DNA of 9,541 nucleotides from Pseudaestuariivita sp. (GTDB taxonomy: Bacteria > Pseudomonadota > Alphaproteobacteria > Rhodobacterales > Rhodobacteraceae): positions 24,018 through 33,558 of the forward strand of contig JAHDCH010000002.1 of assembly GCA_020629995.1 (NCBI GenBank). The letters run 5' to 3'. The notes under the pieces were generated by a model that searched no databases, was not told where the DNA came from, and was given only the letters and a program-made list of their open reading frames with translations. Of this stretch, positions 1 through 6,959 are shown piece after piece (within the stretch, counting starts at the first letter, position 1; every line of letters starts with the position of its first letter). Made by a program: the position numbers and the translations under genes.

Positions 1-1077
1 ATGCAGGCCATGGTGCTGACCGGGCACGGAGACCTTGATGTGTACGATTGGCACGAGGACTGGCCCGTGCCGGTGCCTGAGGGCTTTGAGGTACTGATCG
101 AAGTGCGCGCGACCGGAATGAACAACACGGACGTGAACACCCGTTCGGGCTGGTATTCCAAGGCGGTCGAGGATGCGACCACGGGGGGCGCTTTTGAAAC
201 CGTCGGGGAAGAGGACCCCAGCTGGGGCGGAGCACCGATCACCTTTCCACGCATCCAGGGCGCGGACGTGTGTGGCGTAGTGGTGGCCACGGGGCCGGAG
301 GCCGACACAAGCCTGATCGGCAAGCGGGTGATCACAGACAACTGGCTGCGCAACTGGGACGATCCGATGGAGTACAGCCAGACCGGCTATTTCGGGTCCG
401 AAGCGGATGGGGGCTTTGCCCAGTACGCAAAGATCGACGCACGCAATGTCGGCGTGATCGAAAGCGACCTGAGCGACGCGGAACTCGCCACGTTCTCGTG
501 CAGCTATTCAACAGCCGAAGGCATGCTGGTGCGCGCGAACGTCCGAAAGGGCGACGTGGTGCTGGTCACGGGCGCGTCGGGCGGAGTTGGCGGAGCGCTG
601 ATCCAGCTGGCCAGGCGCAGGGACGCCAAGGTCGTGGCGCTGGCCTCGGAGGCCAAGCACGCGGAGGTGGCCAGATGCGGGCCCGACGCGATCCTGCCAA
701 GGGCACCGGGCAACCTGAAGGCCGCCCTGAAAGAGGCCATAGGGCGCGACACGGTCGACGTCGTGGCCGACATCGTGGGCGGCGACTATTTTGGCACGTT
801 GATCGACGCATTGGCACGCGGAGGGCGCTATACCTGTTCGGGCGCGATTGCGGGGCCGATCGTCAGCCTTGACCTGCGCACCTTTTACCTGAGGGACCTG
901 ACGTTCACGGGGTCAACGGTCATCCCGCCGCACGTGTTCACCGACCTGTGCGGCTATATCGAGCGGGGCGAGATCAAGCCGATGCTGGCCGCGACCTACC
1001 CGCTGAAAGACCTCAGGGAGGCACAGCAGGCGTTCATCGACAAGGTGCACACCGGCAATATCGTGGTGATCCCGTGA
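1..1077 (+). CDS. Zinc-free MDR dehydrogenase, quinone-oxidoreductase-like
   Basis: The 358-residue protein is a cytosolic medium-chain dehydrogenase/reductase. An N-terminal GroES-like domain (about residues 1-150) carries the NNTDVNTRSG segment (41-50) typical of quinone oxidoreductases. A Rossmann domain follows with the nucleotide-binding loop GASGGVGG at 191-198, so NAD(P)H use is expected. I do not see the cysteine/histidine set of zinc alcohol dehydrogenases, so a zinc-independent reductase is more likely. An insert of roughly 40 residues (about 50-90) makes it somewhat longer than the usual 325-residue quinone oxidoreductase. The start is the first base of the window. MQAMVLTGHG is a normal family N-terminus, so the gene is probably complete, but its ribosome-binding site is outside. 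It points the same way as the enolase-family genes but is separated from them by 325 bases, so shared transcription is uncertain. The substrate is unknown. Confidence 0.85.
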   Translation: MQAMVLTGHGDLDVYDWHEDWPVPVPEGFEVLIEVRATGMNNTDVNTRSGWYSKAVEDATTGGAFETVGEEDPSWGGAPITFPRIQGADVCGVVVATGPEADTSLIGKRVITDNWLRNWDDPMEYSQTGYFGSEADGGFAQYAKIDARNVGVIESDLSDAELATFSCSYSTAEGMLVRANVRKGDVVLVTGASGGVGGALIQLARRRDAKVVALASEAKHAEVARCGPDAILPRAPGNLKAALKEAIGRDTVDVVADIVGGDYFGTLIDALARGGRYTCSGAIAGPIVSLDLRTFYLRDLTFTGSTVIPPHVFTDLCGYIERGEIKPMLAATYPLKDLREAQQAFIDKVHTGNIVVIP

Positions 1078-1402
1078 CCGGGGCAGCGGGCATGTTGGGC
1101 AAAGGAGCGGTCCCCGAGGTCTTGGCCCGCGCTGTTGAGGCAACCAAGGCACTCTGCCGCGGCACGGGGCCGAACCGGTTCGAGGGTATTGGACACGGCG
1201 CGGACTGTCGCGGCGTCAGGCCCGCCGGCAGGTCTGGCAGTGTGCTGGCCAACACCGTGCCGCCCGAGGCCACCTCTGAAGGCGAGAGCGCTGCCCGTTT
1301 TGGCTGCGACGGGTCCCTGCCGGAGGCCACGGTTCGACAGAGCGGCGGCCACGGCACTGACCTGTCACCGCGACAATCGCACCAGACCCAAGGCGCGCCG
1401 AG
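1078..1402. other. 325-base stretch without a convincing gene
   Basis: This is the longest non-coding stretch in the window. It could hold the promoter of the enolase/aminotransferase genes that begin at 1403. An open frame runs from an ATG at 1092 to a TGA at 1404-1406 (104 codons) and overlaps the next ATG by four bases. It has no clear Shine-Dalgarno sequence, its third positions are only about three-quarters G/C by hand count, which is low for this window, and its glycine/arginine/proline-rich product resembles nothing I know. The minus strand offers nothing better. I see no convincing -35/-10 pair. The clearest feature is the palindrome at 1171-1182, listed separately. The stretch could also be the remnant of a decayed gene. 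Confidence 0.5.
1171..1182. promoter_or_regulatory. Perfect 12-base palindrome, possible LacI-type operator
   Basis: CGAACCGGTTCG is its own reverse complement over all 12 bases. A core of AACCGGTT around a central CG is the general style of LacI-family operators. It lies about 220 bases before the start of the cis-3-hydroxyproline dehydratase gene, within the only long non-coding stretch. No regulator gene is in the window, so the role is inferred. A 12-base palindrome can also arise by chance in DNA this rich in G and C. Confidence 0.3.
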
Positions 1403-2509
1403 ATGAAGATCACCCGCATCACCGTGTTTCAGGCGGACCTCCCGCTCGAGTATCCGTACTGGCTCTCTGGCGGGCGTTTGCTGTTTGAACGGCTGGATGC
1501 CACGTTCGTGCGCCTGGACACGGACGAAGGGCTGACCGGATGGGGCGAAGGCACGCCCTGGGGCCACACCTATGTGCCCGCCCACGGCCCCGGCATCCGA
1601 GCGGGGATCGAAACGATGGCGCCCTTTGTCATGGGCCTCGACCCGCGCAGGGTGCTCGAGGTTGAACGCGCGATGGATCTCGCGCTGCCCGGGCACCTGT
1701 ATGCCAAATCGCCGATCGACATGGCTTGCTGGGATATAGCGGGGCAAGCGGCGGGCCTGTCCATTGCGGCGCTGATGGGCGCGCACAGCCGCCGCGCGAT
1801 CCCCATCGCGTCGTCGGTAGGGGCCAAAACGGCCGAGGACACCCGCGAGGTGATGGACCGCTACCGCGCCCGAGGCTATGTCGCCCATTCGGTCAAGGTC
1901 GGCGGCGACGTGTCCCGCGACATTGCCCGCATCCGCGACGTCGAGGCGCACCGCCCCGAGCACGAGATCATCCTGTATGACGTCAACCGCGCCTGGACCC
2001 GCCAGCAGGCCCTGCGGGTGATGCGCGCCACCGAAGACCTGCACGTGATGTTCGAACAACCCGGCGAAACGCTCGATGATATTGCCGCCATCAGCGCCAG
2101 GCACGCGGCACCTGTGTCGGTCGACGAAAGCCTGGTCACGCTGCAGGATGCCACCCGCATCGCCCGCGACGGGATCGCCGAGGTGTTCGGGATCAAGCTG
2201 AACCGCGTCGGCGGGCTGACCAAGGCGGCGCGGATGCGCGACATCGCCCTCGCCAACGGGATCGACATGTTCATCATGGCCACCGGCGGCTCGGTTCTGG
2301 CCGATACCGAAGCGCTGCACCTCGCCGCCACCTGCCCCGACCACACCTGCCACGCGGTCTGGGCGTGCCAGGACATGCTGACCACGGACATCGCGGGGGG
2401 CCATGGCCCTCGCGCCACGGAGGGCCACCTGACCCTCCCGGGCACTCCCGGCCTTGGCGTTCATCCCGACGAGGCCGCCCTGACCCATGTTGCCACCTAT
2501 GTGCCCTGA
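1403..2509 (+). CDS. Enolase-superfamily cis-3-hydroxy-L-proline dehydratase
   Basis: This 368-residue mandelate racemase/muconate lactonizing enzyme probably removes water from cis-3-hydroxy-L-proline to give delta-1-pyrroline-2-carboxylate. An N-terminal capping domain (about 1-125, with LTGWGEG and HLYAKSPIDMACWD) precedes the barrel. Catalytic lysines are K165 (HSVKVGG) and K265 (GIKLNRVGG). Magnesium ligands are D193 (YDVNR), E218 (FEQPG) and D241 (VDES). From memory, the characterised Labrenzia enzyme uses the same K165/K265 pair and shares long identical stretches, such as the segments around WGHTYVPAHGPGIRAG and MATGGSVLADTEALHLAAT. A serine replaces the first lysine of the usual KxK motif, as I recall for that family. 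AAGG at 1390-1393 is a fair ribosome-binding site, and residue numbering supports this start. It heads a tandem with a paralogue 33 bases downstream. The pyrroline-2-carboxylate reductase that would complete the route to L-proline is not in the window. Superfamily is certain, substrate likely. Confidence 0.85.
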   Translation: MKITRITVFQADLPLEYPYWLSGGRLLFERLDATFVRLDTDEGLTGWGEGTPWGHTYVPAHGPGIRAGIETMAPFVMGLDPRRVLEVERAMDLALPGHLYAKSPIDMACWDIAGQAAGLSIAALMGAHSRRAIPIASSVGAKTAEDTREVMDRYRARGYVAHSVKVGGDVSRDIARIRDVEAHRPEHEIILYDVNRAWTRQQALRVMRATEDLHVMFEQPGETLDDIAAISARHAAPVSVDESLVTLQDATRIARDGIAEVFGIKLNRVGGLTKAARMRDIALANGIDMFIMATGGSVLADTEALHLAATCPDHTCHAVWACQDMLTTDIAGGHGPRATEGHLTLPGTPGLGVHPDEAALTHVATYVP

Positions 2510-2542
2510 CCCCGCCCCGCGAGACGGGCACGCAAGAGCCCG

Positions 2543-3658
2543 ATGAGCCGCCCCATGAAGATCACACGCTTGCGCCTCTGGCAGGTGCCCCTGACCAGCC
2601 ACGTCGCCTACCACATGTCGGACGGCAAGACCTGCGACACCGTCACCACCTCTGTCCTCGCAATCACCACCGATGCCGGCCTGACCGGCTGGGGCGAGGT
2701 TTGCCCGATCCCGCATTACCTGCCTGCCTATGCGGGTGGCGTTGCGCCGGCACTGACCGAGCTGGCCCCCGTGCTTCTGGGCGCCGATCCGGTCGGCCCC
2801 GAAGCGCTGATGGCCCGCGCCGATGCCTTCCTTCCGGGGCATCGCTATGCCAAATCCGCTCTGGATATCGCTCTTTGGGATCTCACGGGTCAGGCGGCCG
2901 GTCTGCCGCTCCATGCGCTGCTGGGCGGGCGTCAGGCTTCCGACATGCCGCTGTATCATTCGATCACCTGCGTCGCCCCGGACGAGATGGCGCGCATCGC
3001 CTCCGACGCCCAGGCGCAGGGCATCGCCCAGTTTCAGGTCAAGCTCGGCGCGTCGGGCGATTGGTCCACCGATGCCGAACGGCTTACCAAGGTGCGCGAG
3101 GCCGTTGGCCCCGGCCCCATCGTCTATGGTGACTGGAACTGCGGTGCGACGCCCCTCGACGCCACCCGCACCGCCCGCGCCGTCCAGCATCTCGACATCA
3201 TGATCGAGCAGCCCTGCCCGACGATCCGGCAGTGCTCGCAGGTGCGCCATGCCACGGGCCTGCCGATGAAGCTGGACGAGGCGGCACATGACATCCCCAC
3301 CCTTCTCGAAGGCGCCGAGCGTGGCTGCATGGACGCCGTCGCGCTCAAGCTGTCCAAGTTCGGCGGCCTGTCCGCCCTGCGCCGCGCGCGCGATCTTTGT
3401 CTGCACCTTGGCGCAAAGATGTGCGTCGAATGCACCTGGGGGTCTGACATCGTGACCGCTGCGTCGCTGCACCTTGCGGCGGCCACCCCGCCCAAGGCGC
3501 TGCTGAACACCTGCGATCTGTCGGGGTATGTCGCCCCGCGTCTCGCCCCCACTGCACCAGCCCGGGCGCAGGGCCGCATCGCCCCGCCCGAGGGCGCGGG
3601 CCTTGGCCTGACGATCGACACCGATGTGCTTGGCCCGCCGATCCTGGAGCTGAGCTAG
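2543..3658 (+). CDS. Second mandelate racemase/muconate lactonizing family enzyme, substrate unknown
   Basis: The 371-residue enolase-superfamily protein has a capping domain (LTGWGEV; HRYAKSALDIALWDLTG) and a barrel with a complete active site: K167 (FQVKLGA), D197 (YGDWN), E222 (IEQPC), D245 (LDEAA) and K269 (ALKLSKFGG). An ATG at 2555 (MKITRL) would shorten it by four residues and give K163, D193, E218, D241 and K265, matching the numbering of its neighbour's ligands and of 4-hydroxyproline betaine 2-epimerase as I remember it. Either start is possible, since both have only weak ribosome-binding sites. The ECTWGSD segment near 295-301 resembles the DDAWGGD of that epimerase. I do not find the tryptophan I recall in its betaine-binding cage; the corresponding stretch here is NTCDLSGY (322-329). 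Two facing lysines allow either C2 epimerisation or dehydration. Feeding the upstream dehydratase with an epimer is inference. Family certain, reaction unknown. Confidence 0.88.
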   Translation: MSRPMKITRLRLWQVPLTSHVAYHMSDGKTCDTVTTSVLAITTDAGLTGWGEVCPIPHYLPAYAGGVAPALTELAPVLLGADPVGPEALMARADAFLPGHRYAKSALDIALWDLTGQAAGLPLHALLGGRQASDMPLYHSITCVAPDEMARIASDAQAQGIAQFQVKLGASGDWSTDAERLTKVREAVGPGPIVYGDWNCGATPLDATRTARAVQHLDIMIEQPCPTIRQCSQVRHATGLPMKLDEAAHDIPTLLEGAERGCMDAVALKLSKFGGLSALRRARDLCLHLGAKMCVECTWGSDIVTAASLHLAAATPPKALLNTCDLSGYVAPRLAPTAPARAQGRIAPPEGAGLGLTIDTDVLGPPILELS

Positions 3659-3720
3659 TCTCTTCTTCTCTTCACAAATATGGACATCCAACCCCCTGCC
3701 ACAGGAAAGCCGCCAGACAG

Positions 3721-4995
3721 ATGCACAGATTGACCAGCCAGGCCGACTGGACCCGCCGCGCCGCCGCCGCCCTGCCCGCCGCAGGTTTTGGCAATTTCGA
3801 CCCCGGCATCGTGATCGAACGAGGCGCGGGCGCGCATGTGTGGGATGCGGACGGGGCCAAATACATCGACTACCTGATCGGATCGGGGCCGATGCTGCTG
3901 GGCCATGGCCACCCCGAGGTGATGGAGGCCGTGCTGGAGCAACTGCCCAGGGGCATGACCTTTTTCGCCAACAACAGCGCCGGGATCGAGCTGGCCGAGG
4001 CGATCATCGACGCCGTGCCCTGCGCAAGCCAGGTGCGCTATGTCACCTCGGGTGGCGAGGCGGACATGTACGCCATGCGTCTCGCCCGCGCCGCGACGGG
4101 GCGCGACAAGATCGTCAAGTTCGAAGGCGGCTATCACGGCATGTCCGCCGAAGCGCAGATGTCGCTGGCGCCCGAAGCCCGGGTGAACTTTCCGCAGGCC
4201 GTGCCCGACAGCGCCGGCCTGCCCGAAGCGGTGCGGGCCGAGGTGCTGATCGCGCCGTTTAATGATCTGGAGTACCTGACCAGCCTGCTGGGTGAACACG
4301 AAGGCCGGATCGCCGGACTGATCATCGAACCCTTGCAGCGGGTGATCCCGCCCCAGCCGGGGTTTTTGCAGGGCGTGCGCGATCTGTGCACCCGGCACGG
4401 GATCGTCCTGATCTTTGACGAGATCGTCACCGGCTTTCGCCTCGCCTACGGTGGCGCGCAGGAACATTACGGCGTCACGCCCGACCTGTGCACGCTGGGC
4501 AAGATCACCGGGGGCGGTTTCCCTCTTGCCGCGATCGCGGGCCGCCGAGACCTGATGGACCATTTCGACAAATCCATCGTCGGCGCCGACAAGTGGCTGA
4601 TGCAGCTGGGCACGCTGTCGGGCAATCCGGTCGCCAGCGTCGCGGGGCTGAAGACGATGGAAATCCTGCGCCGTCCCGGCCAGTATGACCGCCTGCGCAG
4701 CCTGGGCCGGCGTCTGATGGACATGCAGAGCGAAGCCCTGACTGCCGCCGGCATTCCGCACCGGATCGTCGGTGACGAGACACTGTTCGACGTGGTCTTT
4801 GTAGGTCATGACGTGCGCGACTATCGCGACTGGCACGGCCACGACCGCACCCGCAACAAGACCTGGAACGACACGCTGCGCGCCCATGGCATATTCAAAA
4901 GCCCGGGCAAGATGTACCCCTGCCTTGCACTGGACGAATGCGATCTGCACCAGACCCGGGACGCGGTGCGCGCCGCAGCAGCCGCGTTGGGTTAG
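3721..4995 (+). CDS. Class III PLP aminotransferase, glutamate-1-semialdehyde aminomutase-like
   Basis: The 424-residue fold-type I PLP enzyme has the class III signature. ERGAGAHVWDADG lies near 33-45, TSGGEA at 109-114 binds the cofactor phosphate, YHG is at 138-140, and D233 in FDEIVTGFR contacts the pyridine nitrogen. K261 in GKITGGGFP is the Schiff-base lysine, and GTLSGNP follows. It most resembles glutamate-1-semialdehyde 2,1-aminomutase and its relatives labelled aspartate aminotransferase family. Its place after two enolase-superfamily catabolic genes argues against a role in tetrapyrrole synthesis and for transamination of a pathway intermediate. The gap of 62 bases after the previous gene holds a pyrimidine-rich run (3659-3672) but no terminator hairpin, so the genes may be cotranscribed. 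AGGA at 3703-3706 is rather far from the ATG, and no better in-frame start exists. The stop overlaps the stop of the convergent permease gene. Family certain, substrate unknown. Confidence 0.9.
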   Translation: MHRLTSQADWTRRAAAALPAAGFGNFDPGIVIERGAGAHVWDADGAKYIDYLIGSGPMLLGHGHPEVMEAVLEQLPRGMTFFANNSAGIELAEAIIDAVPCASQVRYVTSGGEADMYAMRLARAATGRDKIVKFEGGYHGMSAEAQMSLAPEARVNFPQAVPDSAGLPEAVRAEVLIAPFNDLEYLTSLLGEHEGRIAGLIIEPLQRVIPPQPGFLQGVRDLCTRHGIVLIFDEIVTGFRLAYGGAQEHYGVTPDLCTLGKITGGGFPLAAIAGRRDLMDHFDKSIVGADKWLMQLGTLSGNPVASVAGLKTMEILRRPGQYDRLRSLGRRLMDMQSEALTAAGIPHRIVGDETLFDVVFVGHDVRDYRDWHGHDRTRNKTWNDTLRAHGIFKSPGKMYPCLALDECDLHQTRDAVRAAAAALG

Positions 4996-5858
4996 GCTTT
5001 GCGGCGGCGGCGGGCGATCACCTCGGCGGCCGCGCCCAGCGCAATCAGCACCGTGCCCAGCGCATGCGGCCAGCCGAACGGCTCGGCCGTGAACAGCGCG
5101 CTCGACAGCACGCCCGAGGCGATCTCGGCCGTCAGAAGAAAGCTCAGCAGGCCCGGCGCGACGTGCCGCGCGCTCCATGCTGTCAACAGCAGCAAGGGCG
5201 CCGTATAAAGCGCGCCCGCGCCAAGCCCGGCCGCCAGAGGCAGCGCGCCAGGCATCCCGTCCGGCAGGCCCGCGGTCAGCGCCGCCAGCAGCGCGGCCAT
5301 CCCCGCCCCCGCCGCGCAGGCCAGCCAGGTCAGGCCCAGCGTGTCGTCGTCGCCCGAGGCAAAGACCAGCGTCGAACCTGCCGCCCAGGCCATGCCCGAC
5401 ACCAGCGCCAGACCATCGCCAGGACGGATCCCCGCGCCCGGAGTGCCGCCCACCAGAACCATGATCCCGGCAAATGACAGAACCAGAGCCAGCGAAGACC
5501 CAAAGGTCCAGCGCACGCCCATGAACACCCGTTCGAGCAGCTTGGCCCAGACCGGCGCGAGGTAGAATATCAGCAGAACGCGGACGATTTCGCCTTCGAC
5601 CAGCGCCGCAGAATAGGTCATCACCGCCGCCCCGACCCCCATCGCGCCGATAGAGCCACGCACCGACAGCGCGCCGCGCCCGGAAGGGCGGGCAAGCCAC
5701 AGCGCAAAGCTGAGCGCGAAGGCCCCCGAAACCATCACCGCGCCGACCCAGGGCCCCGGAAGGCCCAGCGCCTCGGTCCAGCGGATCGGGATCCACCACA
5801 GGCCCCACAGCACCGCCGTCAGAACGGCGATTGTGATGGCGTGGCGCGGGGCGCTCAT
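4992..5858 (-). CDS. EamA/DMT-superfamily permease
   Basis: This 288-residue inner-membrane protein has about ten hydrophobic segments in two repeats, the usual layout of two EamA domains. The N-terminus (AVLWGLWWIPIRWTEALG) and the segment VRVLLIFYLAPVWAKLLERV (about 92-111) are typical of the end of the first repeat. The second repeat runs from about residue 145. The tail RRRRKA is a positive cytoplasmic end. The family exports or imports small metabolites such as amino acids, and the substrate cannot be told here. The ATG overlaps the stop of the upstream FAD oxidoreductase gene by four bases, and a hairpin directly before the ATG may couple their translation. The stop overlaps that of the convergent aminotransferase gene, with no terminator between them. 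It is not closely similar to the permease at 7628-8503 despite the shared MSAP start, so a recent inverted duplication is unlikely. Confidence 0.88.
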   Translation of the reverse strand: MSAPRHAITIAVLTAVLWGLWWIPIRWTEALGLPGPWVGAVMVSGAFALSFALWLARPSGRGALSVRGSIGAMGVGAAVMTYSAALVEGEIVRVLLIFYLAPVWAKLLERVFMGVRWTFGSSLALVLSFAGIMVLVGGTPGAGIRPGDGLALVSGMAWAAGSTLVFASGDDDTLGLTWLACAAGAGMAALLAALTAGLPDGMPGALPLAAGLGAGALYTAPLLLLTAWSARHVAPGLLSFLLTAEIASGVLSSALFTAEPFGWPHALGTVLIALGAAAEVIARRRRKA

Positions 5859-6925
5859 CCGGCCTCGCGGCCGGTCTCGCCTGAGGCGGGACGCGTAGGG
5901 CGGGAGGCATCGGGGCGAAAGGCGTCGGGGATCCGGTCATCGCCATCCAGAATGGCGGCCGCCAGACGTTCGGCGCAAAGCGGCGCCATGCCGAAGCCGA
6001 TCTTGAACCCGCCGTTTGCAATCCACCGTCCGGCCCGGGTCGGGTGCGGCCCAAGCAGCGGCGCACGCGACCGGGCCCGCGGACGCACCCCGGCCCAGCG
6101 GCCGATCTCGGGCACGCCCGCCAAGGCAGGCACAGCGGCCCGGGCGGCGGCCAGAACCGGATCGATCAGGTCATCGGTGGTGTCCGGCGCATCAAAGTCA
6201 CGCTCGGACGTCGAGCCGATGGCCGTGGTGCCGTTTGCATGAGGCACGATGTGCACCCCATCGACGAACAGCTGTGGCGCATCCCGCGCGTCATGGGCCA
6301 GCAGTACGGCCTGACCTTTGATCCCGGCGCCTTCGGCGCGGCCTGTCTCGGCGGAGAGGGTGGCAAGACCGGCGGCGCCCGTGGCTTCGATCACCACGCC
6401 GTCGGCAGAGCCGGCGCGCAGGATATCACCCCCGCGCGCCGTGATCGCGGCGGCCAGAGCCTCGCAGGCGGCGCGGGGATGGATGCGGGCGGTCAGGGTA
6501 TCGCGCACCCAGAAGCCGGTGGGCGAGGCCGGCGCAAATGGGCCCGGCGCATCGGTGACGCACCACGTCGCCCGCCCTTGCCAGAGACTGCGGGCTCCGG
6601 TTGCGCGGTCGCGGGCCAGCGCAACAGCAGCTTCGTCGGCCAGAGGCTGCACCCGGCCCGTCTGGCCATAGCCGGGATCCTTGCCACCGGCATGCGCCAC
6701 TTCGGCCCACCACGCCCGCGCCATCAGCAGGCTTTCCAGCTGGAAGGCTTTCTTGTCGTTCCAGTTTTCGGGCACATGCGGCGCCAGAGCGCCAACAATT
6801 CCGCCCGACGCGCCAGCGGCCACACCATGAGGGTCGATCACACGCACCGATGCGCCGCGCCGCACGCAGGCCCAGGCCACCGAAAGGCCCGACACCCCTG
6901 CCCCCAGCACCGTTACATCGACCAT
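5855..6925 (-). CDS. DAO-family FAD oxidoreductase, likely detached C-terminal domain of MnmC
   Basis: The 356-residue cytosolic flavoprotein starts with a dinucleotide-binding loop (LGAGVSGLS, G8/G10/G13) followed by acidic D31 at the end of the second strand. GASGGIVGAL (38-47) then resembles the GASGNRQGAL of the MnmC oxidase domain. HIVPHANGTTAIGST and the C-terminal MAPLCAERLAAAI also resemble MnmC and other D-amino-acid-oxidase-fold enzymes. In MnmC this domain converts carboxymethylaminomethyl-uridine at the tRNA wobble position to aminomethyl-uridine, which MnmD then methylates. The gene lies 34 bases from mnmD on the opposite strand, which supports that role. Alternatives are a general D-amino-acid or glycine oxidase. 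AGGAG six bases before the ATG is an excellent ribosome-binding site. It is the first gene of a two-gene operon with the EamA permease, with four-base overlap. Family certain, tRNA role moderately likely. Confidence 0.85.
   Translation of the reverse strand: MVDVTVLGAGVSGLSVAWACVRRGASVRVIDPHGVAAGASGGIVGALAPHVPENWNDKKAFQLESLLMARAWWAEVAHAGGKDPGYGQTGRVQPLADEAAVALARDRATGARSLWQGRATWCVTDAPGPFAPASPTGFWVRDTLTARIHPRAACEALAAAITARGGDILRAGSADGVVIEATGAAGLATLSAETGRAEGAGIKGQAVLLAHDARDAPQLFVDGVHIVPHANGTTAIGSTSERDFDAPDTTDDLIDPVLAAARAAVPALAGVPEIGRWAGVRPRARSRAPLLGPHPTRAGRWIANGGFKIGFGMAPLCAERLAAAILDGDDRIPDAFRPDASRPTRPASGETGREAG
5859..5874 (-). promoter_or_regulatory. GNRA-capped mRNA hairpin directly before the permease start codon
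   Basis: On the minus strand the arms CCGGCC and GGCCGG enclose the loop GCGA, a GNRA tetraloop, and the 3' arm ends on the base just before the ATG at 5858. The likely ribosome-binding bases GAGG lie partly in the loop and partly in the 3' arm. The hairpin sits inside the last codons of the upstream oxidoreductase, so a ribosome finishing that gene would open it. This suggests translational coupling. The structure is seen in the sequence; the function is inferred. Confidence 0.45.
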
Positions 6926-6959
6926 TGCCCTCTCCTGCGTTTCCGGTCATGCCTCTGCC
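6926..6959. promoter_or_regulatory. 34-base divergent spacer between the two MnmC-like genes
   Basis: Leftward, AGGAG (complement of 6932-6936) gives the oxidoreductase a strong ribosome-binding site. Rightward there is no good Shine-Dalgarno sequence before the mnmD ATG at 6960. A four-codon frame (MPLP, ATG at 6949, stop 6961-6963) ends in an ATGA overlap with mnmD and could deliver ribosomes to it. The spacer is too short for two full separate promoters, so promoter elements must overlap each other or lie inside the genes. I see no clear -35/-10 boxes. Confidence 0.5.

Noticed and set aside
1235..1251. Sequence resembling a sigma-54 -24/-12 promoter (TGGCAG, then TGGCC)
   Set aside because: The -12 element does not match TTGC and no activator gene is in view.
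1225..1323. Complementary octamers CCGGCAGG and CCTGCCGG about 85 bases apart
   Set aside because: The stem is short for such a loop and likely to occur by chance in this base composition.
1092..1406. 104-codon plus-strand frame overlapping the dehydratase start
   Set aside because: It has no ribosome-binding site, comparatively weak third-position bias and no recognisable motifs. The ATGA overlap alone is not enough.
1034..3691. Minus-strand stop-free stretch of 885 codons opposite the enolase-family genes
   Set aside because: It is a mirror frame of strongly coding plus-strand genes in G/C-rich DNA. Its product is low-complexity and matches no family, while the plus strand carries complete active sites.
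3655..6066. Minus-strand stop-free stretch of 803 codons spanning the aminotransferase, the permease and the end of the oxidoreductase
   Set aside because: It crosses recognised genes on both strands and is explained by third-position G/C bias.
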